From positions 6,882,001-6,946,000 of the forward strand of contig NZ_CP029192.1 in NCBI RefSeq assembly GCF_008642315.1: a DNA stretch of 64,000 nucleotides. The letters are read 5' to 3'. Below are positions 27,072 through 36,398 of the stretch, piece after piece; position 1 is the first letter of the stretch, and every line of letters begins with the position of its first letter. The notes beneath the pieces are model-generated. The model ran no database searches, had not been told where the DNA came from, and saw only the letters and a list, made by a program, of their open reading frames with translations. The DNA is from Streptomyces venezuelae (GTDB lineage: Bacteria > Actinomycetota > Actinomycetes > Streptomycetales > Streptomycetaceae). The position numbers were made by a program, and so were the translations under genes.

Positions 27072-28079
27072 GTGCTCATCGACACCTTTGGCCGAGTAGC
27101 CACTGACCTGCGCGTTTCACTGACCGACCGCTGCAATCTGCGCTGTACGTACTGCATGCCGGAAGAAGGCCTGCAGTGGCTGTCCAAGCCGGACCTGCTC
27201 ACGGACGACGAGATCGTGCGGCTCGTGCGCATCGCCGTCACCCAGCTGGGCATCACGGAGGTCCGCTTCACCGGCGGCGAGCCCCTGCTCCGCCCCGGCC
27301 TCGTCGGCATCGTCGAGCGCTGCGCCCAGCTGGAACCCCGCCCCAAGATGTCCCTGACGACGAACGGCATCGGCCTCAAGCGCACCGCGAAGGCCCTCAA
27401 GGCCGCGGGCCTGGACCGGGTCAACGTCTCCCTGGACACGCTGCGCCCCGACGTCTTCAAGACGCTCACCCGCCGCGACCGTCACAAGGACGTCCTCGAA
27501 GGCCTCGAAGCCGCCCGTGACGCCGGCCTCACCCCGGTCAAGGTCAACACCGTCCTGATGCCGGGCCTGAACGACGACGAGGCCCCCGACCTGCTCGCCT
27601 GGGCCGTCGAGAACGACTACGAACTCCGGTTCATCGAGCAGATGCCCCTGGACGCCCAGCACGGCTGGAAGCGCGACGGCATGATCACCGCGGGTGACAT
27701 CCTGGAGTCCCTGCGCACCCGCTTCGAGCTCACCGAAGAGGGCTCCACGGAGCGCGGCTCGGCCCCCGCCGAGCGCTGGATCGTGGACGGTGGCCCGCAC
27801 CGCGTCGGCGTCATCGCCTCCGTCACCCGCCCGTTCTGCTCGGCCTGCGACCGCACCCGCCTGACGGCCGACGGCCAGGTCCGCACCTGCCTCTTCGCCA
27901 CCGAGGAGACGGACCTCCGCGCCGCACTCCGCGCGGCCCCCGAGGACACCGAGAACGGCTCGGACGAAGCGATCGCCCGCATCTGGAAACTCGCGATGTG
28001 GGGCAAGAAGGCGGGCTCGGGCCTGGACGACCCGACGTTCCTCCAGCCGGACCGCCCGATGTCGGCGATCGGCGGCTAG
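27072..28079 (+). CDS. moaA: GTP 3',8-cyclase MoaA (molybdenum cofactor biosynthesis)
   Basis: 335 residues from the GTG at 27072 (VLIDTFGRVATDLRVSLTDRCNLRCTYC), with GGAGGGGG six bases upstream; an in-frame GTG at 27033 lacks such a site. Radical-SAM cysteines CxxxCxxC are at 21, 25 and 28; the second iron-sulfur cluster is PFCSACDRTRL with a further Cys in VRTCLF. The end PMSAIGG is the conserved GG tail that activates the enzyme. It converts GTP to the cyclic precursor of the molybdenum cofactor. Its 3' end overlaps the next, convergent gene by four bases. Confidence 0.96.
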   Translation: MLIDTFGRVATDLRVSLTDRCNLRCTYCMPEEGLQWLSKPDLLTDDEIVRLVRIAVTQLGITEVRFTGGEPLLRPGLVGIVERCAQLEPRPKMSLTTNGIGLKRTAKALKAAGLDRVNVSLDTLRPDVFKTLTRRDRHKDVLEGLEAARDAGLTPVKVNTVLMPGLNDDEAPDLLAWAVENDYELRFIEQMPLDAQHGWKRDGMITAGDILESLRTRFELTEEGSTERGSAPAERWIVDGGPHRVGVIASVTRPFCSACDRTRLTADGQVRTCLFATEETDLRAALRAAPEDTENGSDEAIARIWKLAMWGKKAGSGLDDPTFLQPDRPMSAIGG

Positions 28080-28321
28080 CTCGCCTGCCACTCCTCCAGC
28101 TTGACGACGTCCTTCAGGAAGCCGCGCACCCCCAGGAACTGCGAGAGGTGCTCGCGGTGTTCGTCGCAGGCGAGCCACGTCTTGCGGCGCTCCGGGGTGT
28201 GGATCTTGGGGTTGTTCCAGGCGAGCACCCAGACCGCGTCGACGCGGCAGCCCTTGGCGGAACAGATCGGGTTTTCGTCACTCACGGGGTCACTCACAGG
28301 CGCGTCCAAAAAGTGCTTCAC
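28076..28321 (-). CDS. Small Cys/His protein (streptomycete 'acetone carboxylase'-labelled family)
   Basis: 81 residues with ICSAKGCRVDAVWVLAWNN and WLACDEHREHLSQFL. The CxxxxC and CxxH pairs suggest one zinc site. Homologues in streptomycetes often carry the label acetone carboxylase, which this short protein cannot support. A conserved hypothetical; function unknown. Convergent with moaA, sharing four bases. Confidence 0.75.
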   Translation of the reverse strand: MKHFLDAPVSDPVSDENPICSAKGCRVDAVWVLAWNNPKIHTPERRKTWLACDEHREHLSQFLGVRGFLKDVVKLEEWQAS

Positions 28322-28328
28322 ACAAGGC

Positions 28329-28365
28329 GACGCCGAGCAGCCACGGGGGGAGCTGCCCGGCGTCG
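28329..28365 (-). terminator. Imperfect hairpin between two minus-strand genes
   Basis: CGACGCCGAGCAGC pairs imperfectly with GCTGCCCGGCGTCG. It lies between the DUF3099 gene and the small Cys/His gene on the same strand and could end the first or attenuate the second. Confidence 0.4.
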
Positions 28366-28486
28366 GTCTGTCGCTCCGACGGGGGATGCGGAGCGCGTAC
28401 GAAGTATGTCATGGGGGACCCGGCTACTGGCACCGGAACTACATGATTGATCTGAGGTTTTCTTGAGCTTGGCGCAACGTCGACGG

Positions 28487-28873
28487 TCAGCTCGGTTCGG
28501 TCGTGGCGCCGCTTCGCTGGTCGTACGCGGGCCCCGGGGGATCTTCCGGGACGGATTCCGCGGCGGCGGCTGCGGCGGGCGGCGCCAGCATTGGCCGAGA
28601 AGGAGCGGGCACGAACGTCGACGGCAGCGAAGGCGGACTCTCCCGACCGGCGTTGGCGATCACGACGGAGATGTACGGCAGGAGGACACCGAGCACCAGT
28701 GCGACGAGGGCGACGTGTCGCTCGACGTTCCAGAGGACCGCGGCGGCCACCACCGACACGGTGCGCACCGACATGGAGATCACGTAGCGGCGCTGCCTGC
28801 CCCGCACGTCCTCCGCCAGACCCTGCCTGGCCCCCGTGATCCGGAAGACCTGGCCGCTGCTCTGCTTCCGCAT
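28487..28873 (-). CDS. DUF3099 domain membrane protein
   Basis: 128 residues from the ATG at 28873; a longer frame to 28942 has no ribosome-binding site. MRKQSSGQVFRITGARQGLAEDVRGRQRRYVISMSVRT is the DUF3099 opening. Two helices follow (about residues 35-50 and 56-75), then a long Ala/Pro-rich C-terminal tail, probably disordered. A conserved actinobacterial membrane protein of unknown role. Confidence 0.82.
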   Translation of the reverse strand: MRKQSSGQVFRITGARQGLAEDVRGRQRRYVISMSVRTVSVVAAAVLWNVERHVALVALVLGVLLPYISVVIANAGRESPPSLPSTFVPAPSRPMLAPPAAAAAAESVPEDPPGPAYDQRSGATTEPS

Positions 28874-29098
28874 CACGTTCCACCGCCCTGTCCGCTGCGC
28901 CGGGCTCTCCCTGGAATCCACCCCTGGTCCGGCCCGTCCCACGTTACGCCGCGGCTGCGCCGCCTACGAGACCGGGGCAGCCCTCACCTCGGTGCCCTGC
29001 CTGCGTCGTGCCACGTATGGAGCTGCCCGACATGCGCCGTATGGCGTACGGGACGAGACTGGCCGTAACGCTCATGTAGAGCCGACTAGGAGGCAGCT

Positions 29099-29374
29099 AT
29101 GGGCTGGTTGTGGGCGATCATCGTGGGATTCGTGCTGGGTCTGATTGCCAAGGCGATTCTGCCCGGCAAGCAGCACAGTCCCCTCTGGCTGACCACGGTG
29201 TTCGGCATCATCGGAGCCGTCCTGGGCAACTGGCTCGCGACGCAGTTCGGCATCAATGAGACCAAGGGCATCGACTGGGGCCGGCACGCGCTCCAGCTGG
29301 TCGCGGCGCTCGTCGTCGTCGGCCTCGGTGACGCGGCGTACACCATGCTCCGCGGCAACAAACGCAGGGCGTAG
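29099..29374 (+). CDS. GlsB/YeaQ/YmgE family stress-response membrane protein
   Basis: 91 residues with AGGAGG before the ATG. Three hydrophobic segments with the family glycines: MGWLWAIIVGFVLGLIAKAI, LTTVFGIIGAVLGNWLATQ and LQLVAALVVVGLGDAAY. Members are small inner-membrane proteins induced by stress in other bacteria. Monocistronic. Confidence 0.9.
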   Translation: MGWLWAIIVGFVLGLIAKAILPGKQHSPLWLTTVFGIIGAVLGNWLATQFGINETKGIDWGRHALQLVAALVVVGLGDAAYTMLRGNKRRA

Positions 29375-29390
29375 CCGCCTCGCACGGTGA

Positions 29391-29423
29391 AGGGGGCCGG
29401 TCCACCGGGACCGGCCCCCTTTC
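29391..29423. terminator. Bidirectional terminator between YeaQ-like gene and tyrS
   Basis: GGGGGCCGGTCC pairs with GGACCGGCCCCC and is followed by TTT; it lies between convergent genes and can serve both. Confidence 0.85.
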
Positions 29424-29438
29424 CGCGTACGGCTGCGG

Positions 29439-30704
29439 CTACTGCGTGACCTCGACCGCCGCCAGGTTCTTCTTGCCGCGGCGCAGCACCAGCCACCGCC
29501 CGTGCAGCAGGTCCTCGCGGGCCGGCACGGCGTCCTCGGCGGCGACCTTCACGTTGTTCACGTAGGCACCGCCTTCCTTGACCGTGCGCCGGGCGGCGGA
29601 CTTGCTCGCCACCAGGCCCACCTCGGCGAGCAGGTCCACCACCGGACCGGGCTCGGCGACCTCGACGCGCGGCAGCTCGGAGAGTGCCGCGGCCAGCGTC
29701 GCCTCGTCCAGGTCACCCAGCTCGCCCTGCCCGAAGAGCGCCTTGGACGCGGCGATCACCGCGGCGCACTGGTCCGCGCCGTGCACCAGCGTGGTCAGCT
29801 CCTCGGCGAGCGCACGCTGCGCGGCACGCGCCTGCGGACGCTCCTCCGTCTGCCTCTCGATCTCCTCCAGCTCCTCGCGGGACTTGAAGGACAGGATCCG
29901 CATGTACGTCGAGATGTCCCGGTCGTCCGTGTTCAGCCAGAACTGGTAGAACGCGTACGGCGTCGTCATCGTCGGGTCGAGCCAGACCGCGCCGCCCTCG
30001 GACTTGCCGAACTTGGTGCCGTCCGACTTGAGCATCAGCGGCGTGCCGAGCGCGTGGACCGCGGCGGCCGGCTCCAGGCGGTGGATCAGGTCGATGCCCG
30101 CCGTGAGATTGCCCCACTGGTCGCTGCCGCCGGTCTGCAGCGTGCAGCCGTACCGCCGGTAGAGCTCCAGGAAGTCCATGCCCTGCAGGAGCTGGTAGCT
30201 GAACTCCGTGTAGGAGATGCCTTCCTGCGACTCCAGGCGGCGGGCCACGGAGTCCTTGGTCAGCATCTTGTTCACGCGGAAGTGCTTGCCGATGTCGCGC
30301 AGGAACTCGATCGCGGACATGCCCGCGGTCCAGTCGAGGTTGTTCACCATCGTCGCGCCGTTCTCGCCCTCGAAGGACAGGAACGGCTCGATCTGCGAGC
30401 GCAGCCGCGCCACCCAGTTCGCGACCGTCTCGGGGTCGTTCAGGGTGCGCTCTGCGGTCGGCCGCGGGTCGCCGATCTGGCCCGTGGCCCCGCCGACCAG
30501 CGCCAGCGGACGGTGGCCCGCCTGCTGGAGCCGCCGGACGGTGAGGACCTGCACGAGGTGCCCGACGTGCAGGCTCGCCGCGGTCGGGTCGAAGCCGCAA
30601 TAGAACGTGACGGGACCGTCCGCGAGCGCCTTGCGCAGTGCGTCTTCATCGGTGGACAGGGAGAAAAGCCCCCGCCACTTCAGCTCGTCGACGATGTCCG
30701 TCAC
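29439..30704 (-). CDS. tyrS: Tyrosine--tRNA ligase
   Basis: 421 residues, GTG start. Class I signatures: the HIGH motif as HVGH in [14 protein letters not shown] (near 45) and the KMSKS loop as KFGKS in [15 protein letters not shown] (near 230). The tyrosine pocket sequence YCGFDPT precedes. The C-terminal 65 residues form an S4 RNA-binding domain ([18 protein letters not shown]). It charges tRNA-Tyr. No T-box is evident upstream. Single copy in this window. Confidence 0.97.
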   Translation of the reverse strand: MTDIVDELKWRGLFSLSTDEDALRKALADGPVTFYCGFDPTAASLHVGHLVQVLTVRRLQQAGHRPLALVGGATGQIGDPRPTAERTLNDPETVANWVARLRSQIEPFLSFEGENGATMVNNLDWTAGMSAIEFLRDIGKHFRVNKMLTKDSVARRLESQEGISYTEFSYQLLQGMDFLELYRRYGCTLQTGGSDQWGNLTAGIDLIHRLEPAAAVHALGTPLMLKSDGTKFGKSEGGAVWLDPTMTTPYAFYQFWLNTDDRDISTYMRILSFKSREELEEIERQTEERPQARAAQRALAEELTTLVHGADQCAAVIAASKALFGQGELGDLDEATLAAALSELPRVEVAEPGPVVDLLAEVGLVASKSAARRTVKEGGAYVNNVKVAAEDAVPAREDLLHGRWLVLRRGKKNLAAVEVTQ

Positions 30705-30761
30705 GGGTCTCGCGTCTCCTTGGGTGTGCTTACACGGTGCACGTGAGTGCAGGGTCCGAGG

Positions 30762-32156
30762 TTATACGCCCGGACTGACCGAACTCATATTGAAATCCGG
30801 GACGCGCAGCGCGGGCATCGCGGCCCGGGTGAAGTAGTCGCCCCACTCGCGCGGCAGCGTCTTCTCCGTACGTCCCGCCTCCGTCGCCCGGCCGAGCAGG
30901 TCCACCGGCGACTCGTTGAACCGGAAGTTGTTGACCTCGCCCACGACCTCGCCGTTCTCCACGAGGTACACGCCGTCCCTGGTCAGCCCCGTGAGCAGCA
31001 GCGTCGCCGGGTCCACCTCGCGGATGTACCAGAGGCAGGTCAGCAGCAGCCCCCGCTCGGTGGCCGCGACCATCTCCTCCAGCGAGCGCTCGCCGCCGCC
31101 GTCCAGGACGAGGTTGTCGACGGCCGGTGTCACCGGGAGCCCCGTCAGCCGCGCGCTGTGCCGGCTGGTGGCGAGGTGAGCGAGCTCACCGGCGCGGATC
31201 CACTCGGTGGCGGACAGCGGCAGACCGTTGTCGAAGACCGACGCGTCGCCGCCCGAGGCGTGCGCGAGCACGAAGGGCGCCGACTCCAGGCCCGGCTCGT
31301 GCGGGTCGCTGCGCAGCGTCAGCGGCAGCTCGGCGATCCGCTCGCCGAGACGTGTGGCGCCGCCGGGCTTGGAGAACACCGTGCGGCCCTCGGCGGCGTC
31401 GCGGGCCGAGGACTGCCACAGCTGGTAGATCAGCAGGTCGGCGACGGCGGTCGGCGGCAGCAGCGTCTCGTACCGCCCCGCGGGCAGGTCGACGCGGCGC
31501 TCCGCCCACCCGAGGCGCCGGGCGAGCTCCGTGTCCAGGGCGGCCGGGTCGACGTCCTTGAAGTCGCGGGTGGCGCGCCCGGCCCACGCGGACCTGGTGC
31601 GGTCGGGCGACTTGGCGTTGAGCTCCAGGGTGCCGTTGGGCTGGTCGTGCCGCAGCCGGAGCCCCGTCGACGTACCGAGATAGCTCGACACGAACTCGTG
31701 GTTCGCGAAGCCGTACAGCTCACGGCCGCCCGCGCGGGCCCGCGCGAACGCCTCTCCGAGGGCCGGGGCGAACTCCGCGAAGACCGCCGATGACGTCTCG
31801 CCGGCCGCCTCGGTGAAGTCGGGGGAGGCGGCCGTGCCGGTCACCAGTGGCTGCGCGTCCTCGGCGGGCCCCGCCCCGCGTGCGGCCTCCTCGGCGGCCC
31901 GCACCAGCGGCTCCAGGTCGTCCGCGGTCACGGCGGACCGCGTCACGACGCCGGAGGCGGTGCCTTCCTTGCCGTCGACGGTCGCGATGACGGTGAGGGT
32001 CCGTCCGCGCGTGACGCCATTGGTGGTCAGCGCGTTGCCCGCCCAGCGCAGGTTCGCCGTCGACTCCTCGTCGGCGATCACGACGCAGCCGTCGGCGGTG
32101 GACAGTTCGAGGGCGCGCTCGACGATCTCGTGCGGCTTGGTGGCGCTGCGGCTCAT
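30762..32156 (-). CDS. tldE: TldE/PmbA-type subunit of the TldD/TldE metalloprotease
   Basis: 464 residues, TldD/PmbA fold. There is no HExxxH motif, as expected for TldE, the partner without the metal site; TldD at 40292-41818 carries it. The TldD/TldE heteromer degrades or processes unfolded peptides in the cytoplasm. The ATG at 32156 overlaps by four bases the stop of a displaced tldD tail (32153), so the native tldD-tldE coupling is still visible although the rest of tldD now lies 8 kb away. How tldE is now transcribed is unclear. See the insertion features. Confidence 0.93.
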   Translation of the reverse strand: MSRSATKPHEIVERALELSTADGCVVIADEESTANLRWAGNALTTNGVTRGRTLTVIATVDGKEGTASGVVTRSAVTADDLEPLVRAAEEAARGAGPAEDAQPLVTGTAASPDFTEAAGETSSAVFAEFAPALGEAFARARAGGRELYGFANHEFVSSYLGTSTGLRLRHDQPNGTLELNAKSPDRTRSAWAGRATRDFKDVDPAALDTELARRLGWAERRVDLPAGRYETLLPPTAVADLLIYQLWQSSARDAAEGRTVFSKPGGATRLGERIAELPLTLRSDPHEPGLESAPFVLAHASGGDASVFDNGLPLSATEWIRAGELAHLATSRHSARLTGLPVTPAVDNLVLDGGGERSLEEMVAATERGLLLTCLWYIREVDPATLLLTGLTRDGVYLVENGEVVGEVNNFRFNESPVDLLGRATEAGRTEKTLPREWGDYFTRAAMPALRVPDFNMSSVSPGV

Positions 32157-32405
32157 CGACCGGCCTCCTGCGTGGTGTTCAGAATGTTCACGCCCCGGAA
32201 CAGGGCGGACGGGCAGCCGTGCGAGACGGCGGCGATCCGGCCGGGCTGGGCCTTGCCGTAGTTGGAGGCGCCACCGAGGACGTACGTCTGCGGACCGCCG
32301 ACCGCGGCCATCGAGCCCCAGAAGCCGGTGGTCGTCGCCCGGTACGCGACGTCGCGCAGCTGCCCGGCGAGGCGGCCGTTCTCGATGCGGTGGAAACGCT
32401 GCCCC
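32153..32405 (-). pseudogene. Displaced native 3' end of tldD
   Basis: 84 codons beginning right at the repeat core and reading TGQRFHRIENGRLAGQLRDV and on to NTTQEAGR and a stop that overlaps the tldE start. It is about 77% identical (65 of 84 residues by eye) to the tail now fused to tldD. It lacks a start codon and a promoter of its own. Codon use is high-GC like the chromosome, unlike the fused tail. It has Tyr in ASNYGK where the fused tail has Cys (FNCGK). This is the original end of tldD, cut off by the island. Confidence 0.85.
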
Positions 32406-32419
32406 GTAAGTTGAAAGTT
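32406..32419. repeat. Direct repeat core, tldE-side junction of the island
   Basis: GTAAGTTGAAAGTT, matching GTAAATTGAAAGTT at 40548-40561 with one mismatch. On the coding strand it spells the codons for Asn-Phe-Gln-Leu-Thr of TldD. It marks where the displaced tail begins. Most likely an attachment-site half. Confidence 0.8.
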
Positions 32420-32863
32420 CACGGTGTGAGCGGAGGGCATACCCCTCTGATCAGTCTTCGTGCAGGTCGGACGGCGTTTCACGATCTACCCTCAATCCCT
32501 GTCATACCGGTTGAGACCGGACTGTGCGGGGTCTGCTGACGTTCGTGACGACCTCGGGGGCGGTCCTCGCCCGGGCTATGGCGAAGATCATCGCTCATGG
32601 GCGTGAGAGGCCTCAAGGCCGTATCCAGGCCACGGGAGGCTACCGCTCCCGCCCGTTCACTGCCGAGGGCGAGCCAGGAGCAGTGCGTCGTGCGGCGGTG
32701 GATCAGGGAACGTTGAAACCTCGCTGAACCAGGCCTACTCCCACATTTCGTACAGGCTGCGCACTCTGGAGTGCTCGCGCTCGACGAGCAAAGGAACAGC
32801 CGAAGGCATGGCGCCACTGCTGGTCCGAGCCGAACAAGCCTCCGAGGGGGAGCGGATCCTGGC
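32420..32863. other. Gene-free left end of the island (444 bp)
   Basis: Overlapping frames on both strands, none with a convincing ribosome-binding site or recognisable motif. It may hold remnants of lost mobility genes or a promoter that now drives tldE. Nothing definite seen. Confidence 0.35.
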
Positions 32864-33685
32864 TCATGGGTTGGTGGGGTCCGGCGGTGGGAGCGGTGGC
32901 AGGTGCAGGCCCTCATGGACGACCGTGTGGGCAAGGTCGCGCACATCCGTCTGGCAGGCGTGGGCATGGGCGCGCAACAGGGCCAGCGCCTGGCCGGCGG
33001 TCACATGGTGGCGGTAGCTGATCATTCCGGTGGCCTGGTGGACGACGGCGTCGGAGTGCAGGAACCACGCGTCGGCCGCCGTGTTCTCGCCGGGGCGCGG
33101 GACGGCCAGGAGGAGGATGTCGGCGGCGTGTACGTGGGCCCGCACGGTCTCCAGGTCCTTGTGGGGCAGGGGGCCGGGCCGGTCGCGGTAGACGGACATG
33201 ACCAGGCCCGGTTGAGGACCGCTGTGGTCGGGTTCGAGGAGGGCACAGAGCGCGAAGGTGGCACGGATGCCGTGGGCGCGGGCCTGTTGGGCGTAGACGG
33301 GCCAGCCGACGGTGGGGTACGGGTCGTCGAGGTCGGGAACGAGAACCGTTCTGCGCTCTTTGAGGGCCTCTACGCACGGGCCTTCCCCAAGGTTGATCTG
33401 CAAGGCTTCGCCTCGCCGGGCGAGAGGGCCCTCGGCAGCCAGCGACACACGTTGGGCAAGGGCGGCGTCCACTGCCAGCGTGAGCCCCACCGAGCAGACG
33501 TATCTCAGTTCCGCTCGGCACGAGTGCACGAGGCTGCTCGACGGGTCGGGGCGATCCACGTGCAGGGCGGCCAGCTCGACAGCCGCCTTCCGGGAGGCTG
33601 TCACGCGACGAGGGTGTAGCCGACGGGGAAGGACTGTGTCTTCTCGAGCGTGGGCATGGCGGTTCTTCCGATGGGTGGCACTCAC
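32864..33685 (-). CDS. GAF-ANTAR regulator (divergent ANTAR), island gene 1
   Basis: Up to 273 residues; the true start may be the GTG at 33604, as the first 27 residues look non-conserved. A GAF domain covers about 45-200 (LGEGPCVEALKERRTVLVPDLDDPYPTVGWP). The ANTAR segment follows: AVVHQATGMISYRHHVTAGQALALLRAHAHACQTDVRDLAHTVV. ANTAR domains bind paired RNA hairpins to prevent termination. Here the usual EQAKG is HQATG, as in two other island members. Ligand and target RNA unknown. Divergent from gene 2. Confidence 0.78.
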   Translation of the reverse strand: MSATHRKNRHAHAREDTVLPRRLHPRRVTASRKAAVELAALHVDRPDPSSSLVHSCRAELRYVCSVGLTLAVDAALAQRVSLAAEGPLARRGEALQINLGEGPCVEALKERRTVLVPDLDDPYPTVGWPVYAQQARAHGIRATFALCALLEPDHSGPQPGLVMSVYRDRPGPLPHKDLETVRAHVHAADILLLAVPRPGENTAADAWFLHSDAVVHQATGMISYRHHVTAGQALALLRAHAHACQTDVRDLAHTVVHEGLHLPPLPPPDPTNP

Positions 33686-33841
33686 CGCCGATGCTGCCCG
33701 TGATCGGAAGCCAATGTCAGGGTTGTCGTACTGGACGAAACCGTCTGCTCGAATACGTGGACAGCCTGGTTTTCCACCCTACGCCTTCTGCCCGGGGCAT
33801 GGGCATGAGGCCCGTCGGCGACGATCCTCCGACCCTTGAAG

Positions 33842-33867
33842 TGCTCGCGACTTACACTGCTCGCGAC
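33842..33867. repeat. Short direct repeat in the divergent GAF-ANTAR promoter region
   Basis: TGCTCGCGAC occurs twice, 16 bases apart, just upstream of the gene at 33900. Spacing of about one and a half helical turns; possible operator. Confidence 0.4.
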
Positions 33868-33899
33868 GGGTTCGGCCGGGCAGGAGAGGGTAGCGGTCC

Positions 33900-34643
33900 A
33901 TGGCTATGGGTGACCTTGCTGCTGTGCTGGAAAGCCTGCGTCCCGCCCCGGGCGGCTGGGACCTGGTCGGCGCCGACGCTGAGGGGTGCGCCCGCGTGCT
34001 GGGCGTCGACGGGGTGGCCGTGTCCGTGACACCGGGCAGCGGGCTGACCGAACTGCTGTGGGCCACGCCCGGCGCCAGCAGGCAGCTGGAGGACTTGCAG
34101 TTCACGCTGGGCCAAGGACCGGGTCCGGAGGCAGCTTCGTCGGGCGCGCCTGTTCTGGTGCCCGATCTGTCGGCCGAGTCCCCCGACCGGTGGCCTGCCC
34201 TGCTGCCCGAGCTGGTGGCCGTGGGGATCGGCGCGGTGTTCTGCCTCCCGCTGCGCCTGGGCAAGGCCAGCCTGGGTGCACTGACGCTGCAACGAGCGAG
34301 GGCCGGACCGCTGGGAAAGTCACCGTTGGCCGATGCGTGGACGGTCACGCACGCGCTGACTGCCGCGCTGGTCGAGGACGGGGAAGCATGGCAAGCCTTC
34401 GCCGAGGCGGAGGAGACTTCGCACTTCTATCGGGCCGCGGTGCACCAAGCCTCCGGAATGATCAGCGTGCAGGCGGGTGTGTCATTGGCCGAGGCTCTGA
34501 TGCGGCTGCGGGCGTACGCCTACCAGCAGGGGCGGCCGTTGCTGGAGGTAGCCGATGACGTGGTGGCCAGGCGGGTGCGCTTTCGCCATGATGATGGAGA
34601 CGAGCCGGGCTTCGTGGCCGGCGGAGGGACTGAAGGGTCATGA
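33900..34643 (+). CDS. GAF-ANTAR regulator, island gene 2
   Basis: 247 residues. GAF domain about 20-165 (VLGVDGVAVSVTPGSGLTELLW, LGQGPGPEAASSGAPVLVPDLSAESPDRWP). ANTAR part AAVHQASGMISVQAGVSLAEALMRLRAYAYQQGRPLLEVADDVV near 185-230. It begins a three-gene plus-strand run and overlaps the next gene by ATGA. Same subfamily as gene 1 by the VHQASGMIS motif. Starts at ATG 33900 or six bases later. Confidence 0.82.
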   Translation: MAMGDLAAVLESLRPAPGGWDLVGADAEGCARVLGVDGVAVSVTPGSGLTELLWATPGASRQLEDLQFTLGQGPGPEAASSGAPVLVPDLSAESPDRWPALLPELVAVGIGAVFCLPLRLGKASLGALTLQRARAGPLGKSPLADAWTVTHALTAALVEDGEAWQAFAEAEETSHFYRAAVHQASGMISVQAGVSLAEALMRLRAYAYQQGRPLLEVADDVVARRVRFRHDDGDEPGFVAGGGTEGS

Positions 34644-35368
34644 CCCGAGAAGAACGCCTGCTGGCAGCCGTCATCGACGCGGTCGACACGCTCGTCGAAG
34701 ACTTCGACCTGATCGACTTCCTGCACACCTTGTGTGATCGCTGCGTCGAACTGCTCGACGTGTCGGCGGTGGGGGTCATGCTGGAAGACCCCGGCGGGAG
34801 CCTGCAGCTGATCGCCGCTTCCGACGAACACACTCGACTCCTGGAACTCTTCGCCCTGCAACACGACCAAGGCCCCTGCGTCGAGTGCCACCGAAGCGGC
34901 ACGGCCCGGTTGAACATCGACCTCGACTCGACGGCCGGGACAGCTCCCTTCCCCGTCTTCGCGGCTCGGGCCCGAGGGACTGGTTTCCTCACGACCCACG
35001 CACTGCCGATGCGGCTGCGCGACACGGTCATCGGTGCGATGAACCTCTTCGACACTCGGGCGCAGGCCCTGTCCGCCGTGGACACGCGTGTCGCCCAGGC
35101 GCTCGCCGACGTGGCGACCATCGCCGTTCTCCAGCATCGCACCGTCGCGCACGCCAACCAGCAACGCGCGCAGATGCGCGCGGCCCTCACCAGCCGTGTC
35201 GTCATCGAACAGGCGAAGGGCATCCTTGCCGAACGCTGGAATACCCACGTGGACAACGCTTTCGACGCCCTGCGCCGCCACGCCCGTACCCACCGGATCG
35301 GGCTGACGCGGGTCTGCCGTCAACTCATCGACGGCGAACTCGACATCGACGCCATAACCCACACTTGA
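34640..35368 (+). CDS. GAF-ANTAR regulator (canonical ANTAR), island gene 3
   Basis: 242 residues, coupled to gene 2. GAF domain about 10-160 (LLDVSAVGVMLEDPGGSLQLIAASDEHTRLLELF, QGPCVECHRSG, MRLRDTVIGAMNLFD). The ANTAR domain is textbook: ALTSRVVIEQAKGILAERWNTHVDNAFDALRRHARTHRIGLTRVCRQLIDG (about 183-232). Similar in plan to gene 5. Probably an RNA-binding antiterminator whose GAF domain senses a ligand or a partner protein. Confidence 0.86.
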   Translation: MTREERLLAAVIDAVDTLVEDFDLIDFLHTLCDRCVELLDVSAVGVMLEDPGGSLQLIAASDEHTRLLELFALQHDQGPCVECHRSGTARLNIDLDSTAGTAPFPVFAARARGTGFLTTHALPMRLRDTVIGAMNLFDTRAQALSAVDTRVAQALADVATIAVLQHRTVAHANQQRAQMRAALTSRVVIEQAKGILAERWNTHVDNAFDALRRHARTHRIGLTRVCRQLIDGELDIDAITHT

Positions 35369-35451
35369 TCGCAACCGACTTTCTGTGCCGCACGAACAGG
35401 ACCACCTGTCCCGCCGCCCCGCACACACCGCTACCTCTGGAGTGGCACTCG

Positions 35452-36138
35452 ATGGATGACGACGGGCATATCGACGCCTGGCGCCGGACCAGCGACGCCG
35501 AAGACGGCGTCACTCTTGCCGCCGCCGCCCGAGCCTGCGTGGCGGACCTCGGAATTGACAGCCTCGGGGTGAGCCTGGTCGTCGCCGGCGAACTGCGCGT
35601 CATGGGCCACGCCACCGACGAGCGTGCCCGGCTCCTGGAGGACGCCCAGCTCACCACCGGGGAAGGTCCCTGCACCGACGCTTACGTGCAGCGCACCCTC
35701 ATCGAAGAGGCAGATCTGCACCGGGCGTTCGGCCGATGGCCCGCCTTCACCCAAACTGCGGGCGAGCAGGAGATGCGCTCGGTGACGGCTCTGCCCCTGA
35801 CCATCGGGCACCTGTGCATCGGTGCGGTGGACCTCTACCGCACCGCACCCGGCCTTCTCACCGCCCGGCACAAGTCCCGAGCCGGCTCCTACGCCCGCAT
35901 TCTCGCCCTGCTCGCCTTGGACGAGTACCCCCACTTGCTGACAACCGAGTACCGGCTCACTCGGCCCGGCCCACAGGGTTATCCGCCCAGCGTCCACATG
36001 GCGGCCGGTGTCCTTGCCGAGATGAACCATTTGTCCCCGGACGACGCCCTGGCACGCATGCGCGCCCACGCCTTCCGCCACGGCCAGCCCCTTCACCAGA
36101 CCGCCGACCACGTTTTGGCCCACCACACTCTGGACTGA
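35452..36138 (+). CDS. GAF-ANTAR regulator (divergent ANTAR), island gene 4
   Basis: 228 residues from the ATG at 35452, with GGAGTGG upstream; the longer frame from 34885 is a shadow of gene 3. GAF domain about 15-160 (LGIDSLGVSLVVAGELRVMGHATDERARLLEDAQLTTGEGPCTDAYV, LTIGHLCIGAVDLYRTAPG). The C-terminus SVHMAAGVLAEMNHLSPDDALARMRAHAFRHGQPLHQTADHVL is an ANTAR of the same divergent type as genes 1 and 2. 83 bases after gene 3, same strand. Confidence 0.8.
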   Translation: MDDDGHIDAWRRTSDAEDGVTLAAAARACVADLGIDSLGVSLVVAGELRVMGHATDERARLLEDAQLTTGEGPCTDAYVQRTLIEEADLHRAFGRWPAFTQTAGEQEMRSVTALPLTIGHLCIGAVDLYRTAPGLLTARHKSRAGSYARILALLALDEYPHLLTTEYRLTRPGPQGYPPSVHMAAGVLAEMNHLSPDDALARMRAHAFRHGQPLHQTADHVLAHHTLD

Positions 36139-36398
36139 CCTTTGTTGAGGCCGGTCCCTCGCAACACTTCTCGCGCGTGGCGGTCAGCCTCTCTCGCAGC
36201 GGTCTGGTCTGAGCGGGTCCTCCGTCGTCTCCCCGACGCGGTGGTGAGGACCGATCCCGCAGCGGAGCGAGCCTGCGGCGCACACCCACAAGCGCCGGGT
36301 CCGCCTTCCTCTCCCGCGGAAGCGGAGACCGGCCACGGTACGAGCTGCAAGGCGGTTGCAGTCGGCGGAGCGACCAGCACTTCTCAAACGACTGGCTG

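Noticed and set aside
28076..28321. Acetone carboxylase subunit
   Set aside because: The label is used for homologues, but 81 residues with one zinc-like site cannot be a carboxylase.
30704..30761. T-box leader for tyrS
   Set aside because: The gap to tldE is 57 bases, too short, and no T-box sequence is visible.
32479..32967. Possible transposase fragment at the left island end
   Set aside because: The frame shows no DDE or HTH motif and overlaps a GAF-ANTAR gene in another frame.
34885..35451. N-terminal extension of GAF-ANTAR gene 4
   Set aside because: It lies wholly within gene 3 in another frame and encodes Arg/His/Pro-rich nonsense.
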